34,868 nucleotides of DNA, taken from NCBI GenBank assembly GCA_910585995.1, contig CAJUGG010000104.1, positions 1 to 34,868 on the forward strand, in the 5' to 3' direction. Under the pieces are notes generated by a model. The model made no database searches and had not been told where the DNA came from. It saw only the letters and a program-made list of their open reading frames with translations. Source of the DNA: an uncultured Lachnospiraceae bacterium (GTDB lineage Bacteria > Bacillota > Clostridia > Lachnospirales > Lachnospiraceae). The translations under genes and the position numbers were made by a program. This document shows, in pieces, positions 16,807 through 25,440 of the stretch. Positions within the stretch are counted from its first letter, which is position 1, and every line of letters begins with the position of its first letter.

Positions 16807-17942
16807 AGACCGCTCTCCACTAGATCCCGAACAGCCAAAAGCACCTGTTCGACCTCTTCTTCTGTGGTAAAACGCGACAAACTCAATCGAAGGGTGCCCC
16901 CCTTCATCCCGATCTCTTCCATAATCTCCGGTGCACAGTGAAGTCCGCTGCGAAGGATGATATCATAGCTGCCGGTTAATATATCCGCTGCCTCCGAAGA
17001 AGTGATCCCCGGTATCCCAAAAGAGACCACCGGCGTGGATGGCTCTTCTGGCAGGATCACCTGACATCCCAGCTTGGTAAGTCCCTCTGTCAGACGTCTG
17101 GTGCACGCCCGCAACGCTTCCTGATCCATCGGATGTTCTCTGCTCCAGCGAAGCGCTGCCAACAGACCATGATAGGAGGGTTCATTGCCTGTACCAGCCT
17201 CCAGATGCAAAGGCATCTCTTCGGGCATCTCCTTCAGGTCGCTCTTCACGCCCGTTCCGCCCACCATATGCGGATGCAGATACAGTCCTTCCCTCACATA
17301 CACACCTCCGGTCCCCTGCGGCCCTAAGAGATATTTATGTCCGGTAAAAGCCGCCAAATCCACTCCCCACTGGGATAGCTGAACCGGAACGCACCCCAGT
17401 GTCTGCGATACATCCAAAAGAACATCCGCCCCTGCTTCTTTGGCTTCTCTGGCCAGCGTCTCTATGTCATTGACTGCCCCGGTCACATTGGAAGCATGCG
17501 TCAGGATACAGAGCTTGGGCCGATGTGCTAAAAGTGCTTCTTTCCAATCGGACGCAGAGACTCTGCCGACTCTGTCCACAGGGACTTTGATCACTGTGAC
17601 ACCTTTTTGTTCCAGAACCCAGAGCGGCCTGAGTACCGCATTGTGCTCCGCTTTTGTGGAGAGGACCACGTCACCTGGTTTCAGAGGATAACCAAAGATC
17701 GCCTGATTAAGACCCCAGGTAGAATTGGGTCCAAGGGCAATCTGAGATGGACAACTGATCCCCATAAGCCTTGCCAGTTCTGTCCGGACCTCCTGAAACA
17801 CATCAAAATCGGTAACTCCGCCGCGATTCGCTTCCCCTGGTATCGCGTTAAGCGACGAAGCCACCGCCTCTGCCACTTCTGGCGGCTTGGGCCAGGAAGT
17901 CGCCGCATTATTCATATAGATTGGCTGTTCATAGCTTTTCAC
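16803..17942 (-). CDS. Class V aminotransferase / cysteine desulfurase-like enzyme
   Basis: This is a PLP enzyme of the NifS/SufS fold, 379 residues. It has NNAATSWPKPPEVAEAV at the N-terminus, THASNVTGAVNDI, the PLP-lysine segment FTGHKYLLGPQGTGG (about residues 201–215), and the loop SGLHCAPEIMEEIG whose cysteine sits where SufS-type desulfurases hold the persulfide. It fits the Firmicutes subgroup near molybdenum enzymes. Established knowledge of xanthine dehydrogenase maturation (a desulfurase working with XdhC) makes sulfuration of the molybdenum cofactor the leading hypothesis. It overlaps the upstream nucleotidyltransferase gene by 14 bases. Confidence 0.88.
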   Translation of the reverse strand: MKSYEQPIYMNNAATSWPKPPEVAEAVASSLNAIPGEANRGGVTDFDVFQEVRTELARLMGISCPSQIALGPNSTWGLNQAIFGYPLKPGDVVLSTKAEHNAVLRPLWVLEQKGVTVIKVPVDRVGRVSASDWKEALLAHRPKLCILTHASNVTGAVNDIETLAREAKEAGADVLLDVSQTLGCVPVQLSQWGVDLAAFTGHKYLLGPQGTGGVYVREGLYLHPHMVGGTGVKSDLKEMPEEMPLHLEAGTGNEPSYHGLLAALRWSREHPMDQEALRACTRRLTEGLTKLGCQVILPEEPSTPVVSFGIPGITSSEAADILTGSYDIILRSGLHCAPEIMEEIGMKGGTLRLSLSRFTTEEEVEQVLLAVRDLVESGL

Positions 17943-19008
17943 CTGTTATCACCTCAAATTCTTCCATCAATTTCTCACAGATCTTCAGATCCCTAAGAAT
18001 CCTCTCTTTAACCGGATGATAGGTAAATGCTTTTTGATAGCGTTCTCTGGGTGTGACTCTCCTATCCTCCTGTATCAGCTTATCTGCCAGACACACAATC
18101 GTACATTCCTCACAGACCGTCTCTGGTTCCCTAGAAAAGCTGTGGTGTCCCTCTACGATCTTTGCAAGAGCCAGATAGCCCTTTTCTCTTAAAAATGCAC
18201 CTGCTTTTGCCTCGTGGTCTTTCGAGAGCCGAAAAAGATCGTGAAGATACCCGCCGCTTCTGCACAGTTCTGTATCCAGACAGGCTCCGTGTTCTGTCAG
18301 GCGTTCTGCCATCCAGCCTGCCAGCTCTCCCACTGCCAGGCAATGTGCCTGGATATGAGAGGGAAGATCTGCTTCCCGATACCAGTCTTTACACAGTTTC
18401 AGGGAGACTCCTCTGTGCTCTTTGGCATAGCTTATCAGTCTGGAAAAATCCCCACGGACATCTGCATCTGCCAAAGTAGCAGCATCCTCAATCTCTATAT
18501 ACTCCGCCTGCATCGAAGAAAAGGCCCCTTTTAATCCTCCTTCTCCTGCATATCGGAGCACCTTCTCTATGCCGCCTGGCAGCAGCACCGGAGGATGGGA
18601 AGTCTGCCCGCCTGTCATCGGAACCAGAACATCTGTTCCGTCCGAGAGCCGTCCCAGTCTGTCCCGTACCTGTCTCATGCTGCCAGGAGAGATCAGCGGA
18701 AGATCCCCTGGTAAAAAAAACACTCCTGCTGGCTCTTTCAGAGAGCGAAGCCCTAACCGAATAGAAGCCAGCATATCTGTCTCTCTATAGGAAGCATTGT
18801 GCACCAGCCTTACATTCTCAGGTGCTAAGAGCTGCTCCATCTCTTCTGCCCGATGCCCTGTAACCACCGTAATCTCCCGAATCCCTGCATTTTTAAGGCT
18901 TTGCAGCGTCATCTGAATCATGGGAAACCCATTGAGTTCCATAGACGGTTTAAACGCTCCCATACGGCTGGAGAGTCCGGCGGCCGCAATCAATCCTTGG
19001 TATTTCAT
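17929..19008 (-). CDS. MocA-like nucleotidyltransferase fused to an HD domain (DVU_1551-like)
   Basis: The N-terminal half (about residues 1–190) is a MobA/MocA-type NTP transferase: LIAAAGLSSRMGAFKPSMEL, then the FFLPGDLPLISPGS segment with the metal-binding aspartate. MocA makes molybdopterin cytosine dinucleotide (MCD), the cofactor form used by MOP-type aldehyde oxidoreductases. The C-terminal half has HD-hydrolase ligands (HIQAHCLAVGELAGWM, GYLHDLFRLSKDHE, VEGHHSF). The chosen ATG at 19008 overlaps the preceding stop as ATGA; an upstream ATG at 19044 lies inside the previous gene. CTP specificity is inferred from the locus, not proved by the motif. Confidence 0.88.
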   Translation of the reverse strand: MKYQGLIAAAGLSSRMGAFKPSMELNGFPMIQMTLQSLKNAGIREITVVTGHRAEEMEQLLAPENVRLVHNASYRETDMLASIRLGLRSLKEPAGVFFLPGDLPLISPGSMRQVRDRLGRLSDGTDVLVPMTGGQTSHPPVLLPGGIEKVLRYAGEGGLKGAFSSMQAEYIEIEDAATLADADVRGDFSRLISYAKEHRGVSLKLCKDWYREADLPSHIQAHCLAVGELAGWMAERLTEHGACLDTELCRSGGYLHDLFRLSKDHEAKAGAFLREKGYLALAKIVEGHHSFSREPETVCEECTIVCLADKLIQEDRRVTPRERYQKAFTYHPVKERILRDLKICEKLMEEFEVITGEKL

Positions 19009-19433
19009 CTCAGCATCCCGTTCTCCTGAAGAAGTTCCATACATTTCAAAAAGACACTCTCCACCACTTCCGGACAGCGCTTGATCTTATTGGAAGGATC
19101 TCCTTCTAAGATATCATCACAGTTCCAGCCCTGATATTGGCTTCCTATGGATGTCTCAAACCACTCCACAAATTGTTTGATCACTTCCTGCGTTTTAGGG
19201 TCTTCGATCTCTTCGTCTTCGCCCTTTCCGCAAAAATACCCTAAAAGACAGCATCCTCCCGTCATTGCCCCGCACAGGTGTCCGCAAAATCCCAGTCCGC
19301 CCGTCAGTCCGCTCATAGCCCGGATCAGATCCGGATTTTCCTTTTCTTCCGATTCCAGAGCCAGCATCAAAAGGATCTGTGCACAATAATAACCTTTATT
19401 AGACAACTCCAGCATACGATCAAATAGGTCCAT
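19005..19433 (-). CDS. C_GCAxxG_C_C family protein (DVU_1555-like)
   Basis: The 142-residue product is of the C_GCAxxG_C_C type: a first cysteine in GYYCAQ, then GFCGHLCGAMTGGCCLLGYFCG with the GCAxxG core variant CGAMTGG, and later cysteines in GWNCDDIL, RCPEVV and FLKCMEL. The family's cysteines are thought to bind metal or a cluster, and its function is not known. It has no signal peptide. It overlaps the methyltransferase gene by 14 bases and the nucleotidyltransferase gene by 4 (ATGA). Confidence 0.88.
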   Translation of the reverse strand: MDLFDRMLELSNKGYYCAQILLMLALESEEKENPDLIRAMSGLTGGLGFCGHLCGAMTGGCCLLGYFCGKGEDEEIEDPKTQEVIKQFVEWFETSIGSQYQGWNCDDILEGDPSNKIKRCPEVVESVFLKCMELLQENGMLR

Positions 19434-20022
19434 CTTCTTCTCCTTTCTTCAGCCAGGCAAGAAAATACCCGCATCCCGCCTTTCCCGCTGCCTTAAAAAA
19501 GTCACAGCACGCCGCGTCTGCATTGTCATTCCAGAGGCTTTCCAGGAAAAATGCCCGCCAAAGAGCCGTCTCATCCTGGAACTTCTGGATGGTAAACCCT
19601 GCCTTTTGGATCTCCTGCTCCCACAGAGACTGTGTCATCGGACCAGGCATAGAAAGACACGGCGCACAATCCTTTTTAAAATATACATCGGACAGCAAAA
19701 GGCTTTTGCCCCGGCGCAGCACCCGGTACGCCTCCCGAAGCGCCAGGGGTCCATCCCCGCAGACAGACACGCTACATTCCGCAAGACAAAGATCATAACT
19801 TTCATCCGCAAATGGAAGAGCTGTCATATCTTCTTCTAGGACCAGATCATCTGTCCCCGCTGCCAGATCGACTCCCACTCCCTCATATCCTAAGTCGTTC
19901 AGACAGTGTATGGATGCCCCGCTGCCCGCTCCCAGATCCAGTACCTTCGCCGGCGGCTTTACATCTGATAATGCCAGCAAACGCTTCGTCAGCTCCACAC
20001 CACCAGGATGTGCGCCGATCAT
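19420..20022 (-). CDS. SAM-dependent methyltransferase (DVU_1556-like)
   Basis: The 200-residue class I methyltransferase has motif I VLDLGAGSGASIHCL, then GVGVDLA, and the Methyltransf_11-type DMTALPFADESYDLCLAECS. Notable cysteines occur in LAECSVSVCG, KKDCAPC and DAACCDFF. The fold and cysteine richness recall arsenite methyltransferases, but nothing in the surroundings points to arsenic. It overlaps the redox-protein stop as ATGA. Its substrate is unknown; it may act on the same product as the radical SAM protein. Confidence 0.85.
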   Translation of the reverse strand: MIGAHPGGVELTKRLLALSDVKPPAKVLDLGAGSGASIHCLNDLGYEGVGVDLAAGTDDLVLEEDMTALPFADESYDLCLAECSVSVCGDGPLALREAYRVLRRGKSLLLSDVYFKKDCAPCLSMPGPMTQSLWEQEIQKAGFTIQKFQDETALWRAFFLESLWNDNADAACCDFFKAAGKAGCGYFLAWLKKGEEDGPI

Positions 20023-20237
20023 TTATCCTCCAAGCTACGTTCAACGGTCAATACTTTCCCCATGGCAAGCTCTTCTGGCACATAGATATATCCACAGCCT
20101 GGGCAGACAGGAAGTTCCACCGGAAATGCATTGCCAAGATACCCAAACGTAGCTTTTCCTTTCATCAGAGACAGCTTGCACTTTGCACAGGTCAATTTTC
20201 CCATAGGATCTATTGTATAATAATTTTTTTCTGCCAT
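20019..20237 (-). CDS. Small two-CxxC redox or zinc-ribbon protein (DVU_1557-like)
   Basis: The 72-residue product has two CxxC knuckles, CAKC and CPGC, separated by about 27 residues, the pattern of a rubredoxin-like or zinc-ribbon protein that binds one metal ion. The chosen ATG at 20237 has an AGGAG site 6 bases upstream; a GTG at 20243 is in frame but overlaps that site. It lies 18 bases after the iron-sulfur protein gene. An electron-carrier role is inferred from its neighbours. Confidence 0.82.
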   Translation of the reverse strand: MAEKNYYTIDPMGKLTCAKCKLSLMKGKATFGYLGNAFPVELPVCPGCGYIYVPEELAMGKVLTVERSLEDK

Positions 20238-20255
20238 AACCACTCCTATATTCCG

Positions 20256-22475
20256 TTATTCCACGGTCATCCGATGGCTGTATGCACCATGTACCAGATA
20301 CCCCGTCTCTCCTTTGGTAAATTTCACCCAAAAAGTGACATTTCCAAGGCGCAGACTGGCCACATACCAGCCATGTTCTTCGTCAAACACTGCTTCCTCG
20401 GAAGTCTCATAGGCTTTTAGTACCGCATCCACATCACTTTTTAAGATCATGCGCTCTTCCATCAGTGCCTCGACTTCCTGTGGATAGCTCACTGGCAGCA
20501 TCGTCTCCATCTTGTACTCTTCCTTCCATATCTTTGACAACAGCTTTTGTTTCAGCACCAGACGATTCACCCGTCTCATGGAAATATCCGGCACAGGTTT
20601 TGGTTTCACATCATACAAAAGTTCCAGGATATGACAAGTGTCCGCTCCTGCTCTGGAAAGCTGATCCCTGCAAGCCATACAATACGTCAGTATCTTTTTG
20701 TCGCTTTGTTCCGCCGCAAAATGAGCCTTCTTGCCTGCCACTTCCGGATTCGCGTATTTTACCAACCCTCCATAGCCGCAGCATGGCGCCAGATCCTTAT
20801 TGTATGCGGTCTCCTCGACCTTGCAGCCTAAAGCTTTTACAAAAGCGCGGATATCCGCCTGCGTCTTTTCGCTTCCTCTCGCTCCACAGGCATCATGGAT
20901 CGCAACCGTCTCCTGGCTTACTGCATGGAGTCCTGAGGTAAGCAGGATCTCCCAGATGCCGATCGTGGGCACTTTGGTGTACTCCCCTAACACTTTCTGG
21001 CAAGTAGGACACGCACAGATCACTGTCGGTCTTCCCATCTGCTCCCAGGCAGACAAGAACTGTTCCATGGCTGCTTTTAGCAGATCTTCTCTTGCTGCCC
21101 ACTTCGCCACTGCTCCGCAGCAGCCAAGAATCAGACCCACACCGTCTGACAGCCGCTCTCTAAGATCTGCATAGGCTGCTTCCACTGTATCCGGAGATAC
21201 CGCAGATGCCTGACATCCAGGAAAAAACAGATACTTGCAATTCTCATAGCCCGGCTCCGGCCTTGCCAAAAATGCTTCCTGATTGGAAAAGGCTTCATCT
21301 AGTAAGGCAAATTCATGGGTCGAAGCAGGCATCTTCCCAGTCTCCACCATGGTATGCTTGGCAATCCGGCATACATCCGGATAGTCAAATCCATTGGGAC
21401 ATGCTGTCTTACACTGCCCGCACTCATCGCAGGCATTGATCATGCCATTGGCCATATGATTGCCCATCACGATGGACATATTGTTGTAGATCTCCCGAAT
21501 GGCAGCTCTGGGATTGCGCTTGTAATGCTTTAGATAGACACACCCTTTGATACATTCTAAGCATTGACACTGGATACATCGTTTTGCTTCCTCTATGGCG
21601 CTTTCTTTGGTCACATGCTCCACGTCCGTCAACGCCTTGCTGCCTTCTACGCCATCCATTGTGACAAACAGACGACTTACTTTTTCTTCTCTCTTCTCGT
21701 CTGTATGGACACCCTGGATCTTCCGCTCCGCCATCAGCGCCGCATACTTAGCCTCCGCCAGTATCTGTTCGGCGGCTTCCTTTTGTTCTGCCTGGTACAC
21801 GCCGTTTGGCAGTCCCTCCCAGCAAAGTGCCGGAGACACACAAACTGCATCTGCGTCCGGATACACCTGCTCAAAGCAATCCCGATCCAATTTCTCCTGT
21901 CTCTCTGTCGTAATCCGAAATCCAGTAAAAGCAGTCAGGTCAGACGCTGCCTCCTCTTCGGCAAGTCCGCACCCTAAGATCACTTCTTTCATCGAAGCAC
22001 ATGTGGTATACCAGTGAACTTCATAGCCTTTTTTCCCCAGCTCCCAGCAACATGCCAGCGCAAAAAGATCATCTCCAAACACCGCCGTCTTCTGGCTCTT
22101 TTTGGGCAGCATAAATGCATTGACTGCCCCTGATCCTCCATACAGCGCACAAGCCCTCTCCAAGGCAGTTAGCATGATCCCGTCCCCTAACTCTGACAAC
22201 TTACATGCAGTCATACAGGATCTACCACACTTCTTTGACAAAAGATGCAAAAAAGGCATTGCTGTACGGATCACCCCCGCTGCCTTTTTAAAATCTCCTT
22301 TTGCCGCATGGGCACATACTGCGCGCATATCAATATGAAGCGGACAGGCAGACATACATGCAGGCGGATCTTCTCTGGTACAGACGGCTTCTCTCTCGTG
22401 CAGTTCTTCCTGGCCAAAGGCCTGCTTCATCAGATAATGCTTTCCTACAAAGCCATGCTCTCTCTCCTGCTCCAT
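20256..22475 (-). CDS. Iron-sulfur dicluster protein with degenerate flavin domain and CCG domains
   Basis: The 739-residue product combines several modules. The N-terminal GltD-like cluster domain has PACMSACPLHIDMRAVC and CGRSCMTAC. A short Rossmann-like stretch (KTAVFGDDLFALACCWELGK) has lost the GxGxxG flavin loop. The dicluster ferredoxin part has CIQCQCLECIKGC and CDECGQCKTACPNG. Two CCG heterodisulfide-reductase-type halves follow (FFPGCQASA and LGCCGAVAKWA, then HDACGARG and PCCGYGGLVKYA). A further 100-residue tail has no recognised motif. It should be a soluble electron-transfer protein, probably taking electrons from the oxidoreductase. Names such as pyridine nucleotide-disulfide oxidoreductase would overstate it because the nucleotide site looks lost. 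It starts 102 bases after the oxidoreductase stop. Confidence 0.85.
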   Translation of the reverse strand: MEQEREHGFVGKHYLMKQAFGQEELHEREAVCTREDPPACMSACPLHIDMRAVCAHAAKGDFKKAAGVIRTAMPFLHLLSKKCGRSCMTACKLSELGDGIMLTALERACALYGGSGAVNAFMLPKKSQKTAVFGDDLFALACCWELGKKGYEVHWYTTCASMKEVILGCGLAEEEAASDLTAFTGFRITTERQEKLDRDCFEQVYPDADAVCVSPALCWEGLPNGVYQAEQKEAAEQILAEAKYAALMAERKIQGVHTDEKREEKVSRLFVTMDGVEGSKALTDVEHVTKESAIEEAKRCIQCQCLECIKGCVYLKHYKRNPRAAIREIYNNMSIVMGNHMANGMINACDECGQCKTACPNGFDYPDVCRIAKHTMVETGKMPASTHEFALLDEAFSNQEAFLARPEPGYENCKYLFFPGCQASAVSPDTVEAAYADLRERLSDGVGLILGCCGAVAKWAAREDLLKAAMEQFLSAWEQMGRPTVICACPTCQKVLGEYTKVPTIGIWEILLTSGLHAVSQETVAIHDACGARGSEKTQADIRAFVKALGCKVEETAYNKDLAPCCGYGGLVKYANPEVAGKKAHFAAEQSDKKILTYCMACRDQLSRAGADTCHILELLYDVKPKPVPDISMRRVNRLVLKQKLLSKIWKEEYKMETMLPVSYPQEVEALMEERMILKSDVDAVLKAYETSEEAVFDEEHGWYVASLRLGNVTFWVKFTKGETGYLVHGAYSHRMTVE

Positions 22476-22525
22476 CTCATCCCCCCTGTAATTCTATATT
22501 ATTCTCGAAACAGATAATAAAGATG

Positions 22526-22562
22526 AAAAAAACAGAGCTGCCGCCACATTTGCGACAGCTCT
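22526..22562 (-). terminator. Intrinsic terminator between the oxidoreductase and the rest of the locus
   Basis: On the minus strand AGAGCTGTCGC (22562–22552) pairs with the segment ending GGCAGCTCT (22534) in a long GC-rich stem, followed by T7 (22532–22526). It lies 15 bases past the oxidoreductase stop. It would cut most transcription after that gene, leaving low read-through for the accessory genes. I found no convincing separate promoter in the 58 bases before the next gene. Confidence 0.8.
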
Positions 22563-22577
22563 ATCTTTATTCATCTT

Positions 22578-25325
22578 TTATAGTGCGTCAATTGCCGCTT
22601 TTACAACTTCTGGACGTGCCGGAATCTTTGTAATACGTGCGCCTGTCGCATTATAGATTGCGTTCAGGATTGCTGGATGCGGAGCAGCCAACGGTCCCTC
22701 GCCACAGCCTGCAGCACCGTAAGGTCCTAATGGCCGCGGATGGTTGGTCTGGTATACCAGCTCGATGTCATCCGGGATATCATTCGGATACGGAATACCA
22801 CATTTCTGAAGCGTTGTATGTTTCTTCAGGTCTTCAAAGTCCTCAGACAGTGCCAGACCAATACCCTGTGCGATAGCGCCCATAACCTGGCCATCCACAA
22901 CGATCTTGTTGATGATCGTACCAAAGTCCGATACCATGGTAAACTTCACAACCTTCACCTTACCGGTTGCCATCTCTACGCGGACAACTGGAAGGGAGAT
23001 ACAGTACATATATACGGAGAACGGATTACCCTGTGCAGTCTCCATATCGCAGTCAGAACACTCGGTAGCAACCCATTTGCCCTCATATTTCAGAGCAAGG
23101 CCTTCTGCCTTCATCTCATCATACGTACGGAAGGTTCCGTCTGCTTTCTTCATAGCATCGATCAGCATCTCACATGCTACGCGTGTTGCATTACCGGACA
23201 TAACGTTGGAACGAGATCCGCCTGCAGGACCGGAGTTCGGTGTAAGGCCAGTATCGTTCATCACTAATTTGATGCGATCTGGTGTAATGCCTGCCTGACG
23301 CAGAGTCTCATGTGCATGGGTCAATGTACCGATATCAGCACCCTGTCCATGATCTTCCCAAGAGTTATAGATCGTTACGGTATTGTCTTCATTCAGCTCA
23401 GCCCATGCCTCGGAAGAATCCACGCCGTCCAGACCACAGCCATAGATACCAAGGGATACGCCAACACCATATTTATATTTTCCGCCTTCGCTCTTGGTTG
23501 CATTCAGCTCTTCTGCATATGCTTTGTTTGCCTGATATTTTGGTCTTGCCAGATCAAACAGGTCTTCCAGACAATATACATCCGGCTTGCAGCCATTCGG
23601 CGTTGTGGAGCCTTCTGACTCTTTGTAGCAGTTCATAGCGCGGAACTCGAACGGATCGATGCCCATCTTTGCTGCCATCATATCCAGAGCGATATCGCCG
23701 CCCATAAAGGACTGCGGTGCACCATAGCCACGGAATGCTGCGCCGTATGCATGGTTGGTACAAACGGTCTGGGATTTATTGCGGATATTCTTAATATCCA
23801 TACCTGCTCCAACGAACTGGCTCAGACGCAGAGTCAGCAGATCGCCGAACTCGGAATATGGACCATGATCGATGTAGTTGTTGCCTTCGAGTGCAAGGAT
23901 CTTACCTTTCTCGTCTGCTGCCATCTTAATATGTAAGAATCCAGGACTTCTCTTACCGGTATAGGTAATCATCTGATACATATCGAAGTTCAATGCCACC
24001 GGACGGCCGGTTACGAGTGTTGCCACACCAGTCAAAGCCTCGATGGTCGGGGAGAACTTATAACCAAACGTTCCGCCTGCATGAAGCTGTACAAGTCTCA
24101 GCTTCTCAGGAGCGACACCGATACCTTCACAGATCATTGCATGATGCAAATGGATACCGATGGATTTGGAATGAATGGTGATACGGCCCTGCTCATCGGT
24201 ATAAGCGTAAGCAACATCCGGCTCGATTGGCAGATGCGGCTGACGTGAGCAGTATGCGTCTAATTCAACCACGTTCGGAGCGCTCTCCATGATCGGAGCG
24301 GTCTCGTCGCCTTTGATACAATTGGTCTCATAGTAAACATTTGGTGTGCCTGGATGGATCTCGATTGCGTCGGGAGCCATTGCCTCAGGAGCAGACATGT
24401 AAGCCGGAAGCACTTCGAGATCTACTTTCACTGCTTTTGCTGCTGCTTTTGCATGTTCTACGGTATCTGCGCAGACCATAGCGATTGCATCACCATACTG
24501 GAATACTTTCTCATCACAGAGGATTGGACGATCCCATCCATCACCCTTATTGGTTGGGAAGGTGATAAGACCAGTGATACGGTTCTTGCCTGGTACATCT
24601 TTGTATGTAATAATCTTTGCAACACCTGGCATCTTCTCTGCTTCTGTGGTGTCAATTCCTTTGATATTTGCATGGGATACTTCTGCCTGTACCAATGCGA
24701 TCTGAAGGGTATCTTCCGGAAGATTCTTGATCTCGTCAGCACCGAAGTTCCACTGACCGGTAACTTTTGCTGCGCCAGACGGACGAGCATAGCTGGTGCC
24801 GATGATCTTGTTCTCGGTAGGAACAAACATCAGATCTTCTTTGGTCATCTCGCCGCGAAGAACTTTTGCTGCATCCATAACTGCGTCGATCAATGGCTTG
24901 TAACCTGTACAACGGCAGAGGTTACGATTCTTGTTAAACCAGTCACGCACTTCTTCTCTGGTCGGGGACGGATTGTTCTCCAGAAGCACTTTTGCACTCA
25001 TGATAAAACCTGGGGAACAGAAACCGCACTGTGCACATCCGTGTGCCACCCATGCAGCCTGCAATGGATGCAGATTATCCAGAGTTCCAATGCCCTCGAT
25101 GGTCTCGATCTTTGCATAATCCGGCACCTTAGACATCTTGGTGATACAGGAACGGGTTACTTTTCCGTCCATGATAACGTTACATGCACCACAGTGGCCC
25201 TCGCCGCAGCCGATCTTACAACCGGTCAGAAGCAGACGGTCTCTTAACACCTGTGCTAAGGACTCTGTCCCATCTACCACGATGGTGCGTTCTGTTCCAT
25301 TAATAATTAGAACCTTTTTAATCAT
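22578..25325 (-). CDS. mop: Molybdopterin-dependent aldehyde oxidoreductase (MOP type)
   Basis: This xanthine-oxidase-family enzyme oxidises aldehydes to carboxylates with water as oxygen donor. The 915-residue single chain has the N-terminal plant-type [2Fe-2S] domain (CKIGCGEGHCGAC), a second [2Fe-2S] domain (CAQCGFCSPGF and NLCRCTGYKPL), then the molybdenum domains (AFRGYGAPQ, GSRSNVMSGNATR). It ends with GAAGCGEGPLAAPHP, whose glutamate (E876) sits 39 residues from the end, as does the catalytic base of the Desulfovibrio gigas enzyme (907 residues). It lacks the FAD domain of xanthine dehydrogenase, so electrons must leave through an external carrier. It has an AGGAGGT site, is followed by a terminator and heads the accessory locus. 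Confidence 0.95.
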   Translation of the reverse strand: MIKKVLIINGTERTIVVDGTESLAQVLRDRLLLTGCKIGCGEGHCGACNVIMDGKVTRSCITKMSKVPDYAKIETIEGIGTLDNLHPLQAAWVAHGCAQCGFCSPGFIMSAKVLLENNPSPTREEVRDWFNKNRNLCRCTGYKPLIDAVMDAAKVLRGEMTKEDLMFVPTENKIIGTSYARPSGAAKVTGQWNFGADEIKNLPEDTLQIALVQAEVSHANIKGIDTTEAEKMPGVAKIITYKDVPGKNRITGLITFPTNKGDGWDRPILCDEKVFQYGDAIAMVCADTVEHAKAAAKAVKVDLEVLPAYMSAPEAMAPDAIEIHPGTPNVYYETNCIKGDETAPIMESAPNVVELDAYCSRQPHLPIEPDVAYAYTDEQGRITIHSKSIGIHLHHAMICEGIGVAPEKLRLVQLHAGGTFGYKFSPTIEALTGVATLVTGRPVALNFDMYQMITYTGKRSPGFLHIKMAADEKGKILALEGNNYIDHGPYSEFGDLLTLRLSQFVGAGMDIKNIRNKSQTVCTNHAYGAAFRGYGAPQSFMGGDIALDMMAAKMGIDPFEFRAMNCYKESEGSTTPNGCKPDVYCLEDLFDLARPKYQANKAYAEELNATKSEGGKYKYGVGVSLGIYGCGLDGVDSSEAWAELNEDNTVTIYNSWEDHGQGADIGTLTHAHETLRQAGITPDRIKLVMNDTGLTPNSGPAGGSRSNVMSGNATRVACEMLIDAMKKADGTFRTYDEMKAEGLALKYEGKWVATECSDCDMETAQGNPFSVYMYCISLPVVRVEMATGKVKVVKFTMVSDFGTIINKIVVDGQVMGAIAQGIGLALSEDFEDLKKHTTLQKCGIPYPNDIPDDIELVYQTNHPRPLGPYGAAGCGEGPLAAPHPAILNAIYNATGARITKIPARPEVVKAAIDAL

Positions 25326-25335
25326 TCCATACCTC

Positions 25336-25440
25336 CTGATAAGAGTTCCGCATCTCCCCTCCCAATGCCCCGTATCTAAAAGTATTTTTGATCATTTTGT
25401 TCTCGAAAATCCTTTTGGGTATTGTCCGATTCGATGCTGT
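25336..25440. repeat. Diverged third copy of the 104-bp dispersed repeat
   Basis: This stretch aligns nearly gap-free with 70–173. The best-kept block is GTTCCGCATCTCCCCTCCCA at 25345–25364, matching 73–92 with one change. It lies directly upstream of the aldehyde oxidoreductase gene, in what should be its 5' leader on the minus strand. Overall identity by eye is roughly two thirds. Confidence 0.65.
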
